From contig JAQGHK010000684.1 of NCBI GenBank assembly GCA_028288875.1, positions 1-6,329 of the forward strand: a DNA stretch of 6,329 nucleotides, written 5' to 3'. This DNA comes from Phycisphaerales bacterium (GTDB lineage Bacteria; Planctomycetota; Phycisphaerae; Tepidisphaerales; Tepidisphaeraceae). Below the pieces are notes generated by a model. The model had not been told where the DNA came from and did no database searches. It saw nothing but the letters and a program-made list of their open reading frames with translations. Shown here piece after piece: positions 1 to 5,828 of the stretch (the stretch's first letter is position 1; every line of letters begins with the position of its first letter). The position numbers and the translations under genes are program-made.

Positions 1-2472
1 GCCGCGCTTGTCATCTGTATAGATGCTGCATCGGGTGCGTCCCCGGCTGACCGACACGTAGAGTTGTTCACGCCCGGCAGCCGCGAAAATGTCGCTGGAT
101 TCGGCGATGATGAAGCTGTCGACGGTCTTGCCCTGGCTGGCATGGCTGGTCGTGGCGTAGCCGTAGTCGATGTGCCCGAAGGACCGCCCAATCCGCCACC
201 CGTTGTTCAAGGTAAGCGTGCCATCGGTCGCCACGTCCCGCACGGTAAACGTCTGACCATTGTTGACGCGGTGATCGTCGGCGGTCGGCCCGGCGGCGGT
301 GATGCGAAGGCGGTCCCCGGTCGCGACGGGCAGGGCCGCCGTGCGATAGACGGCGAATCGGTCCGCCAGGTCGAGCGGGATCGCATCGACCCCGACCGTC
401 AGGCGGCTGGCTTTGGGATGGCCCTTGGCGTTCTGGGTGAAGACGACGATATCGCCGGGTGAATAGTTCACGGCGTCGCGGCGCTGCGCCTTCGTCAGGT
501 TGCGATTCGTCAGTTTTAGGACGTTGGCCGCGTCCGTGCCGATCCGGCCTTCGTGGCGCAGCGCGTCGCGGATGGCTGTGGTGACGGCCTGCTTTTCGGC
601 GTGGGTGGGGCTGACGACCAGCACGGTCCTGCCCGCTTCGTTCGCCTGCACGTATTCCGCGGCGATGCGGTCGTTCCGCGCGGCCGGGTCGGCGATCTCG
701 TGGACCCATTTGAGGGCGTCGAGCGTCTTCAGCCCGGCCTCGACCCGACCCCGGCTCAGGTCGGCAACGGCCTGGCGGTACTGGTCGCGCTGACGCACGA
801 TGTCGGTCAATTCCGCCGAACAGAGGCCGGCTTCCTGTTCCAGAAGGCGCAAAGCCGAGCCCCGTTCCACGCTCCCGTGCTGGTAGCGGTCGCCGGAGAG
901 GATCACGCGCGCGTTCTGCTGCTGTGCGATGTCAAACAGTTTCGCCATGGCGCGTGAGCCGATCTGACCCGCCTCGTCCACCAGAATGACACCGTCCTTC
1001 ACGCCCGATTGCGTCTTCGGATTGACAAGCAGCATCGCCAGCGTGTCGGCAGCGATGAAGCCGGAGTCGCGCAACACGTCACGGGCGTCGGTGCTCGGGG
1101 CGAAGGCGTGCAGGTGCTGGCCGGCGGCTTCCGCCTGCGTCTTGAATTCCGTCAACATCGTCGTCTTGCCCGCACCGGCGACGCCACGGACCAGCATCAC
1201 CCGGTTTTTGCTTGTCAGTAAGTGCCACAGCGCACGCTGCTGGCCGGCGTTGAACCGATCGGGCGCGGCGATCGTGTCGCGAGCAACGATCGGGTCGCAT
1301 TGGTTCCGACCGGATTTGGCGAAGGCGAGCATCCGGCGCTCTTCGTCCAGTACGGCCGGCGATGTGACCATGCGACGACCCTGTTGCTCGCCGACGATCA
1401 GGTCGCTGCTCAGGCCGGCACCGAGAATGGTTCTCGGCGTCGCCCGGCCGAGAGCGTTATGCATTGCCGTGGTCAGGACGGCCCGTTCAGGTACGACGGC
1501 GGACCGTTCGAGATGATGGTTCGCGGCCTGCTCGATAGCGACATGTGCCACTTCCGAATCCGCCGCAAGCAAACGGGGATCGTGAATGCGCGCGGCCGCC
1601 TGTCGGACGGCATCTGATTCGTCGCCGGTCAGTCGGCCGGCCCAGAAGGTACGCAACTCGTCCATCGACAACTTCTTGTTCTTCTTGTCGCGTGTGGTCG
1701 CGCCGAGTTGGGCTTTTTCGTCGGGGTCGATGATGTCAAGCTTTTCGGCCAGGGCATCGATCAGCTGCGTGCGGCGGGAGAACTTCTGCTCAGTTTCCTC
1801 GCCAATGCCGCCGACACACCAACCCTTGGCCGTCCGTTCGACTGGCACGCCGAGTTCAGTGAGTCGAACCGCCAGTCGCCCGTGCATCACGGCGTTGAAG
1901 TAGTTGGCGTCGCGCTTGATCGTGCCGATCTGCAACGCCTTCCAACGGCCTTCCGCATTGTCCTTTGTAACGTTGAACAGGAAACAGTGGGCATGGAGTT
2001 GCGGGTCCGGAACACCGTCCACGGGGCGACTCGTGAGGTGTGTAAAGCGTCCCCACACCCCGTTGCCGGAAATTCGATCTGTATTCTGACCGCGGACCCT
2101 CACGCGAGTTTGAAGTTCGGATTCGATATCCGCCATCGTCGCGTCCACGGAGTCATTGAACGCTTCAAGAATTCGCTGATCGCCGCTAAGCGCATATAGC
2201 AGCGAGACGCTTTTCGGCACGCTGAACGAACAGTCCCAGCCGACGCGTCGCTGGTCGTTGTGGCGAGCGGTGAGCTGTCGACCGGTAGTCGGATCGATAT
2301 TCTCGCAAAGCGCGTCCCAGTCTTTTTGTTCGATCGTGCCCGACAGGCCCAGCGCGTCAGCCGCCTTCCCGCGCCAGACCCCTTGGAGTTCCTGGCCCTC
2401 GGTAAAATAATCGGCCGTCGAGTAATACGACCGCGCGGCAGAGGATGACATTTGTTGCGTGATCCGAAGCAT
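1..2472 (-). CDS. MobF-family conjugative relaxase-helicase (TrwC/TraI-like), C-terminus cut by window edge
   Basis: Likely the transfer initiator: a transesterase that cleaves one strand at oriT through an active-site tyrosine, fused to a 5'-3' superfamily 1 helicase that unwinds the transferred strand. The frame is open for 824 codons and runs off position 1; R388 TrwC has 966 residues, so roughly the last 150 may be missing. Visible relaxase motifs: tyrosines Y16, Y17 and Y22 at the N-terminus, a GWDCSFSVPKSVSLL block near residue 85, and the metal-binding histidine triad H145, H160 and H162 (DPQLHAHCF). Helicase motifs: Walker A GVAGAGKTT at 430-438 (K436), DEAG at 499-502, GD..Q at 527-531, the SHASQGKT block ending around 783 (K782), and a YVSVSRGR motif near 805-811. 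The ATG at 2472 is chosen because MLRITQ is a usual family N-terminus. No Shine-Dalgarno is seen, and a GTG five codons upstream (2487) remains possible. No frameshift or internal stop is present. Family assignment is secure; the specific element is unknown. Confidence 0.95.
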   Translation of the reverse strand, partial: MLRITQQMSSSAARSYYSTADYFTEGQELQGVWRGKAADALGLSGTIEQKDWDALCENIDPTTGRQLTARHNDQRRVGWDCSFSVPKSVSLLYALSGDQRILEAFNDSVDATMADIESELQTRVRVRGQNTDRISGNGVWGRFTHLTSRPVDGVPDPQLHAHCFLFNVTKDNAEGRWKALQIGTIKRDANYFNAVMHGRLAVRLTELGVPVERTAKGWCVGGIGEETEQKFSRRTQLIDALAEKLDIIDPDEKAQLGATTRDKKNKKLSMDELRTFWAGRLTGDESDAVRQAAARIHDPRLLAADSEVAHVAIEQAANHHLERSAVVPERAVLTTAMHNALGRATPRTILGAGLSSDLIVGEQQGRRMVTSPAVLDEERRMLAFAKSGRNQCDPIVARDTIAAPDRFNAGQQRALWHLLTSKNRVMLVRGVAGAGKTTMLTEFKTQAEAAGQHLHAFAPSTDARDVLRDSGFIAADTLAMLLVNPKTQSGVKDGVILVDEAGQIGSRAMAKLFDIAQQQNARVILSGDRYQHGSVERGSALRLLEQEAGLCSAELTDIVRQRDQYRQAVADLSRGRVEAGLKTLDALKWVHEIADPAARNDRIAAEYVQANEAGRTVLVVSPTHAEKQAVTTAIRDALRHEGRIGTDAANVLKLTNRNLTKAQRRDAVNYSPGDIVVFTQNAKGHPKASRLTVGVDAIPLDLADRFAVYRTAALPVATGDRLRITAAGPTADDHRVNNGQTFTVRDVATDGTLTLNNGWRIGRSFGHIDYGYATTSHASQGKTVDSFIIAESSDIFAAAGREQLYVSVSRGRTRCSIYTDDKRG

Positions 2473-2501
2473 CGTCGAGCGTAACACGACACCGGTTGCC
2501 A

Positions 2502-2515
2502 AATCGTTAACGATT
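2502..2515. repeat. Perfect 14-bp palindrome AATCGTTAACGATT upstream of relaxase
   Basis: The sequence is identical to its reverse complement over 14 bp with no spacer. It sits 30-43 bp upstream of the relaxase ATG and abuts a minus-strand TTGACA hexamer (2520-2515), so a dimeric repressor bound here could control relaxase transcription. Ten bases of it (2501-2510, AAATCGTTAA) recur exactly at 3588-3597, just upstream of the pilin-like gene. The symmetry is directly visible; operator function is an inference. Confidence 0.6.
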
Positions 2516-2594
2516 GTCAACGAATCGACGTGGTGTGATCGCTCACTCTGGATTTGCCGCCGGCCGTGGAAATCTTTCACGCTTTCTAGCTGAT

Positions 2595-2614
2595 GCGAGG
2601 CCGTGCCGCCTCGC
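2595..2614. repeat. GC-rich stem-loop, possible weak terminator after the pilin-like gene
   Basis: GCGAGGC (2595-2601) pairs with GCCTCGC (2608-2614) around a 6-nt loop. It lies about 95 bp beyond the stop codon of the pilin-like gene in its direction of transcription. No T-run follows on either strand, so it does not meet the usual picture of an intrinsic terminator. It could also be a transfer-origin hairpin. Only the inverted repeat is certain. Confidence 0.35.
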
Positions 2615-2657
2615 GCCCCCGCATGATCCCGACGACTCGCCACGAACGCGTGGGCTC

Positions 2658-2671
2658 GAATCTTAAGATTC
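2658..2671. repeat. Perfect 14-bp palindrome GAATCTTAAGATTC
   Basis: This is a second perfect 14-bp palindrome in the gap between the pilin-like gene and the relaxase, 39 bp past the pilin stop codon. Like the one at 2502-2515 it is centred on TTAA and has GATT/AATC arms, but the two are not the same sequence. With no loop it cannot work as a terminator hairpin, and is better read as a protein-binding site. Function is inferred only from symmetry. Confidence 0.55.
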
Positions 2672-2709
2672 CGCCGTCCGAATAACGGGGCAGCCTCTGC
2701 CGAGCGGCC

Positions 2710-3570
2710 CTAGAAACTGGCCCCGAGGACCAGGCCGCAACGATTGCAGCTGCTGATATCATTCGCACAGTCCGACCCCGTTTCGGTCGCGTTGATGTTG
2801 TAGACCGGCTTCGCGGGCGTGGTGTTCACGCAACTGGGAGTACCCGCAGCGCCAAGGCCGAAACTCTGCGAAGGCCCGCCGCCGTCACTGGAATAATTAT
2901 CCGCCGCCCGCACGTTTCCGGTCAGCGGCAGGCCGTCGTCGAGTTTCACGTCGATGTTGTACGCATCGAGCGCTTTAAGGCCCGCAGCGCCGGCCATGTC
3001 GGGCCAGATCATGGCGGTGAGCCAATAGACGTGACGACCCGCAATCGCGCCGTTCGTCCAATACCCGATACTCGCAAGACTCGGGACAACCATGTCGGAC
3101 ATCAGCCACCACGCGGTGTTGTTGCCGATTTTGGTGGCGGGCGAGTTCACTCCGCCGACCGGGAAAAAGTTCGTCGAGGGTAGGACCAGGTTGAAGCTTC
3201 CGTCGATAAGCTTGGCTTTCGACAGATGAATCCAGAAATCTCCCAACTCGGTCCAAGTCGTGTCGGCGGCCTGCGTGCCGTTATACAGCTGCCCGCTATA
3301 GACCGCGGCGGTCAAACCGACCTGCCCGTCCCCGTCCCCGTTGGCCCCGAGGCCGAACGAGACCGCATTTTTGCAATCGCCGGGAAGACAGTTGAATTTG
3401 CCCCGGAACGTGTTGACGGCCGTGTCGAACTTTTCCTTTTGCGAAATCGTCGCGCGAAGATTCGCGGCGTTGATCAGGTCTTTCCCGGCGAGCACGCCGC
3501 CAATGATCAGGCCGATGATCACCAGCACGATGGAGAGTTCGATAAGCGTAAAGCCGGTTGTGTTCTTCAT
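2710..3570 (-). CDS. Type IV pilin-like protein with prepilin N-terminal methylation motif
   Basis: A 286-aa secreted or surface protein of the type IV pilin / type II secretion pseudopilin class. The N-terminus has a short leader ending in Gly6, then FTLIE with the conserved glutamate at 11 (position 5 of the mature protein) and a hydrophobic helix to about residue 29. Prepilin peptidase would cut between G6 and F7 and methylate the new Phe. A conserved stretch follows (AVNTFRGKFNCLPGD, 51-65), then NGDGDGQVG (77-85), which resembles a calcium-binding loop. Six cysteines are present (61, 66, 247, 268, 275, 278), suggesting up to three disulfides. It is much longer than a typical major pilin, so it may be a minor pilin or pseudopilin-like surface protein. 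It lacks the features of the DUF1559 pilin-like proteins abundant in planctomycetes. An AAGG seven bases before the ATG serves as ribosome binding site. It follows the PEP-CTERM gene by 27 bp and is probably cotranscribed with it. No pilus assembly ATPase or peptidase is nearby. Confidence 0.85.
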   Translation of the reverse strand: MKNTTGFTLIELSIVLVIIGLIIGGVLAGKDLINAANLRATISQKEKFDTAVNTFRGKFNCLPGDCKNAVSFGLGANGDGDGQVGLTAAVYSGQLYNGTQAADTTWTELGDFWIHLSKAKLIDGSFNLVLPSTNFFPVGGVNSPATKIGNNTAWWLMSDMVVPSLASIGYWTNGAIAGRHVYWLTAMIWPDMAGAAGLKALDAYNIDVKLDDGLPLTGNVRAADNYSSDGGGPSQSFGLGAAGTPSCVNTTPAKPVYNINATETGSDCANDISSCNRCGLVLGASF

Positions 3571-3597
3571 CCGGCGACCTTACCGATAAATCGTTAA

Positions 3598-4485
3598 TCA
3601 ATCGTAAACGTCCGCCCGGCCCAATTGGAGAGGTGCCGCTCGGCGTCGCAAGCTGAAGACAGTGGAGCCGCCGATGAGTGCCAGCAAGGGCGTGGTCGGC
3701 TCGGGCGCGGATTCGGTCCCAGCGGCGGCAATCGAAATATTGTCGATGCCAAGTCCTTGTGGGCTCGTCGTGCTGGTGCCGGAGCTGACCGAGTAGTTCC
3801 ACGCCAGGTAGAATCGGTGATCGTTGGTGACGGCGTTCGCCGCCTCGAGCACGGCCGACAGGTCGAGGGTGCCTGTCACGTGGCTCGTCATGCCGGGCGG
3901 CGTGGCGAATGTGGCGTTGTCGGTGTCCGCCGCGAAGGACGTGAGAAACGTGCTCCCGGCCGAGGTGAAGTTGGTACCGTTCGTCGAGTAATACAACTGC
4001 ATGCCGAAACCGGCCGCGTTCATGCCGTTATGGTACTTCTCGACGTCATACGCGACCGAAAAGGAACCGATGCCGGGTGCGGCTTGGAAATACCCGTAGA
4101 GGTTGCCGCTCTTGACCGCCGTGGAGGCCAGAAACCCGATAGCGCGATCCGTGGCGGTCGTCGCGTCCCCGGCCGCGAAATTGTAGATCCCGCCCCCAAT
4201 GAAATTGTCGCTCCCGCCGCGTTGATCCGTTGCCGACAAGGCGGAGTCGTAGTGTCCGACGGTGCGTGCCGACGTCAGCTTGTCCGCCCGAAAGTCGCCG
4301 GGAAGCGGGGCGGTGGCCGACGTTCCGATATCGAATGACTCGGTCGCAGGACTGCTTGCGGTGATTGCCCTTTGCGCCAACGCGTCTGGCGCTGCGGCGA
4401 ATAGCAGTGTTACGAACGCAATACAGACGTTCACCATGGAAAATATTGAGTGCGATGCAGATTTGGTTTGTTCCCCCGCAGGCAT
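3598..4485 (-). CDS. Secreted PEP-CTERM sorting-domain protein
   Basis: A 295-aa exported protein. The N-terminus carries a signal peptide: hydrophobic core about 18-32 and an ALA cleavage site at 35-37. The body (about 40-255) is rich in Gly, Ser, Thr, Asn and aromatic residues, and ends in GLGIDNISI, a beta-sandwich ending common in PEP-CTERM extracellular proteins; I infer a lectin- or adhesin-like jelly roll but recognise no catalytic motif. The C-terminus has the PEP motif (261-263), a hydrophobic segment (about 264-279) and RRR (280-282), the signal processed by exosortase in organisms that make exopolysaccharide-associated proteins. Unusually, 13 residues follow the arginines. No exosortase is in the window, so host sorting would be needed. 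The ATG at 4485 gives a long n-region; the ATG at 4437 (Met17) is a credible alternative, since it leaves a compact signal peptide. Neither start has a strong ribosome binding site. It is the first gene of a likely two-gene operon with the pilin-like gene. Confidence 0.85.
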   Translation of the reverse strand: MPAGEQTKSASHSIFSMVNVCIAFVTLLFAAAPDALAQRAITASSPATESFDIGTSATAPLPGDFRADKLTSARTVGHYDSALSATDQRGGSDNFIGGGIYNFAAGDATTATDRAIGFLASTAVKSGNLYGYFQAAPGIGSFSVAYDVEKYHNGMNAAGFGMQLYYSTNGTNFTSAGSTFLTSFAADTDNATFATPPGMTSHVTGTLDLSAVLEAANAVTNDHRFYLAWNYSVSSGTSTTSPQGLGIDNISIAAAGTESAPEPTTPLLALIGGSTVFSLRRRAAPLQLGRADVYD

Positions 4486-4550
4486 TGCAACAGCCTACGG
4501 ATTCCCAACCGCTCGACAAGACACCGCACGCACTTAACGCGCGCTGACAC

Positions 4551-4569
4551 TGCATGCCCACGGCATGCA
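4551..4569. repeat. Perfect 8+3+8 inverted repeat, candidate operator
   Basis: TGCATGCC (4551-4558) and GGCATGCA (4562-4569) are exact reverse complements around a CAC spacer. It lies 66 bp upstream of the PEP-CTERM ATG at 4485 and about 230 bp upstream of ardC. No T-run follows on the minus strand or plus strand, so a terminator is unlikely; a binding site for a dimeric regulator of the divergent genes is the more natural reading, as inference. Confidence 0.55.
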
Positions 4570-4610
4570 CGCCCCCGGACCTTTCCCAAAACAAAGACGT
4601 CAGCCTAGCA

Positions 4611-4694
4611 GCCCGTGCTCGCGGTCAAGGAACTACTCCGCGATTACGCGGAGCCTCTTCTCCGACGGTTCCTCCGTGACCGCTGCGCGCGGGC
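4611..4694. promoter_or_regulatory. Long imperfect stem with inner hairpin upstream of ardC
   Basis: Base by base, 4611-4618 pairs with 4687-4694 (one G-U), 4621-4627 with 4677-4683, and 4628-4633 with 4668-4673, with a 3-nt bulge at 4674-4676 and a 2x3 internal loop. Inside lies a perfect hairpin CTCCGCG-ATTA-CGCGGAG (4636-4653), then about 14 unpaired bases. That makes 21 outer and 7 inner pairs in 84 nt. It sits 104-187 bp upstream of the ardC start. Possible roles: a single-strand DNA promoter like Frpo of plasmid F that drives early genes in the recipient, a structured RNA leader of ardC, or an oriT/single-strand initiation site. The fold is visible; each role is inference. Confidence 0.6.
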
Positions 4695-4703
4695 CGCTTT
4701 CAG

Positions 4704-4719
4704 CCGTCTCCCAAGACGG
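4704..4719. repeat. Small perfect hairpin in the ardC leader
   Basis: CCGTCT (4704-4709) pairs with AGACGG (4714-4719) around a CCCA loop. It follows the long stem at 4611-4694 after ten bases and may belong to the same folded leader. The next bases are G and AAA rather than T, so it is not an intrinsic terminator on the plus strand. A further weak hairpin GGCA-AG-TGCC lies at 4735-4744. Confidence 0.4.
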
Positions 4720-4785
4720 GAAAGGTCGAGGGATGGCAAGTGCCGTCCCGCACTGCACCACGCAGCGGCCTGTCTCTCGTGTTTT

Positions 4786-4789
4786 GGAG
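4786..4789 (+). promoter_or_regulatory. ardC ribosome binding site (GGAG)
   Basis: GGAG lies eight bases before the ATG at 4798. This decides the start: the reading frame is open back to a GTG at 4615, but the upstream extension is Arg-rich, has no such signal, and overlaps the folded leader. Confidence 0.75.
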
Positions 4790-4797
4790 TACGCGTC

Positions 4798-5703
4798 ATG
4801 TCTACAGTTTCCCCTTCCCGTTCCACTTCATTCGATGTGTATCAGGTCATCACCGATCAGGTGGTGACGATGCTCGATCAGGGCGTGGCCCCGTGGCGTT
4901 CGCCCATCTTAGGCCGTTCGTCGGCGGGTTATCCGAAGAACCTCAACACCGGCAAGGCGTATCGCGGGATCAATACGTTTCTGCTGGGGTTCACCGCGTA
5001 TGCCAAGGGGTACGAATCGTCCTATTGGCTGACGTTCAATCAGGTCAAGGAACGCGGCGGGAACGTCAAGAAAGGCGAAAAATCGTCGATGGTTGTGTTC
5101 TGGAAACAGTACGAGACCAAGGACCGTCAAACCGGCGAAGATGTGAAGTTGCCGGTGCTGCGGTATTACAACGTGTTTAACGCACTCGCCCAATGTGACG
5201 GGATCGAGGTTCCCGATAAGGCGACGTATACGCCGACGGACTTCGTGCCGCTGGACGCTGCCGCGGCGATCGTGGCGGGTTACGCCGGCGGGCCCGTTGT
5301 TCATCATGGCGGGGCGTCCGCGTACTGGCGTTCGTCGACCGACGAAGTGCAGATCCCCGAACCGTCCCGCTTTGCGACCGGTGAGGAATACTATTCAACC
5401 CTGTTCCATGAACTGGCCCATTCGACCGGGCACTCCTCCCGGCTCGACCGGAAGCTCGACACCGCCCCCAATGCGTTCGGTTCGCTCGACTACGGTAAGG
5501 AAGAACTGATCGCGGAGATGACCGCGGCGTTCCTATCCGGCCACTGCGAAATTGCACCGATGACGCTGGCGAATCAGGCGGCCTATCTGGCCGGGTGGAT
5601 CAAGACGATCAAGCAAGACAAGAAACTGATCGTCTCATCCGCCGGTGCGGCCCAGCGGGCGGCAGACTGGATTCTCGGCCAGCGGGGAACGTCCGGCGAA
5701 TAG
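4798..5703 (+). CDS. ardC: ArdC-family antirestriction protein (ssDNA-binding domain plus metallopeptidase)
   Basis: A 301-aa cytoplasmic protein of the ArdC type, related to the N-terminal part of the TraC1 primase of plasmid RP4. The family binds single-stranded DNA and helps incoming conjugative DNA escape host restriction. The N-terminal domain (about 12-130) shows the family marks APW (31-33), NTGKAYRGIN (50-59), YWLTFNQVKERGGNVKKGEK (76-95) and RYYNVFN shortly after. The C-terminal domain (about 165-295) is a zinc metallopeptidase with HELAH at 204-208 and a downstream YGKEELIAEM block whose glutamates at 235, 236 and 240 include the probable third ligand. Length is typical and all key residues are intact, so it should be active. 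A good GGAG site precedes the ATG. It is divergent from the relaxase side and followed by a terminator, so it may form its own transcription unit. The folded leader upstream suggests special expression timing, an inference. Confidence 0.95.
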   Translation: MSTVSPSRSTSFDVYQVITDQVVTMLDQGVAPWRSPILGRSSAGYPKNLNTGKAYRGINTFLLGFTAYAKGYESSYWLTFNQVKERGGNVKKGEKSSMVVFWKQYETKDRQTGEDVKLPVLRYYNVFNALAQCDGIEVPDKATYTPTDFVPLDAAAAIVAGYAGGPVVHHGGASAYWRSSTDEVQIPEPSRFATGEEYYSTLFHELAHSTGHSSRLDRKLDTAPNAFGSLDYGKEELIAEMTAAFLSGHCEIAPMTLANQAAYLAGWIKTIKQDKKLIVSSAGAAQRAADWILGQRGTSGE

Positions 5704-5740
5704 CTCGGCGGCTCAAAAGCTTAAACCGAATCGACACGGT

Positions 5741-5770
5741 CCCGACGAAACTCGTCCGAGCTTCGTCGGG
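5741..5770 (+). terminator. Intrinsic terminator after ardC
   Basis: CCCGACGAA (5741-5749) pairs perfectly with TTCGTCGGG (5762-5770), and the loop itself can extend the stem through CTCG/CGAG after one mismatch. A T-rich stretch GCTGTTGTTC follows on the plus strand. It begins 38 bp past the ardC stop codon. The T-run is interrupted by G, so efficiency is uncertain, but position and stem strength fit a rho-independent terminator that separates ardC from the small gene downstream. Confidence 0.65.
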
Positions 5771-5774
5771 GCTG

Positions 5775-5803
5775 TTGTTCGTGGAGCGTTACGATTCTTT
5801 AAC
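5775..5803 (+). promoter_or_regulatory. Weak promoter candidate for the 138-aa gene
   Basis: TTGTTC (5775-5780) and TTTAAC (5798-5803) are separated by 17 bp and partly match sigma70 -35 and -10 boxes. The pair lies right after the ardC terminator and 72 bp before the start codon of the next gene. The local drop in GC around 5788-5807 supports it mildly. Both hexamers are imperfect, and planctomycete promoters are poorly defined, so this is a guess. Confidence 0.25.
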
Positions 5804-5828
5804 TATTGGTGTGGCATGATGGCGTTCG

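Larger units (their letters stand above)
2473..2709. other. Intergenic gap in front of the relaxase gene, candidate regulatory/oriT region
   Basis: This 237-bp stretch lies between the pilin-like gene and the relaxase gene, both on the minus strand. It contains two perfect 14-bp palindromes (2502-2515 and 2658-2671) and a GC-rich stem-loop (2595-2614). A TTGACA hexamer reads on the minus strand at 2520-2515, but no convincing -10 box follows at normal spacing. In MobF systems oriT often lies beside the relaxase gene, so this is one of the natural places for it, but I do not recognise a nic consensus. The minus-strand frame of the relaxase stays open across the whole gap, which in GC-rich DNA is not strong evidence of coding. 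Confidence 0.5.
4486..4797. other. Divergent intergenic region between surface operon and ardC, rich in inverted repeats
   Basis: This 312-bp gap must hold the promoters of both the minus-strand PEP-CTERM operon and the plus-strand ardC gene. I see no clean -35/-10 pair for either. Weak candidates on the minus strand are TTGTCG (4519-4514) with TAGGCT 16 bp on. What stands out instead is secondary structure: an 8+3+8 inverted repeat (4551-4569), a long branched stem (4611-4694), a 6-bp hairpin (4704-4719) and a 4-bp hairpin (4735-4744). The ardC ribosome binding site closes the region. No small gene with convincing start signals is visible. Confidence 0.6.

Noticed and set aside
68..709. Long Arg/Pro-rich open frame on the minus strand (213 codons), and several plus-strand frames across 64-2199.
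   Set aside because: These are other-frame shadows of the relaxase-helicase gene, whose motifs are continuous in its own frame from 2472 to 1.
2533..2550. GTGATCGCTCAC as a CRP-like site.
   Set aside because: Only four-base arms and spacing that does not match the CRP consensus; likely chance.
2473..2709. The relaxase frame is open upstream through the gap, back to the pilin TAG, in the same frame as the pilin-like gene; a GTG at 2580 could extend the relaxase by 36 residues.
   Set aside because: The translated extension is Arg/Gly/His-rich without family resemblance, there is no ribosome binding site before the GTG, and MLRITQ at 2472 is a typical family start. Open frames of this length are common in GC-rich DNA.
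3625..4338. Plus-strand open frame of 237 codons opposite the PEP-CTERM gene.
   Set aside because: Composition is Arg/Gly/Val-rich with no domain; the minus-strand frame has a signal peptide and a full PEP-CTERM signal.
4615..4797. In-frame N-terminal extension of ArdC starting with GTG at 4615.
   Set aside because: The extension is Arg-rich and unlike ArdC, it overlaps the folded leader, and a good GGAG site directly precedes the ATG at 4798.
5195..5557. Open frames on both strands inside ardC.
   Set aside because: Shadows of the ArdC frame, which carries HELAH and all family motifs.
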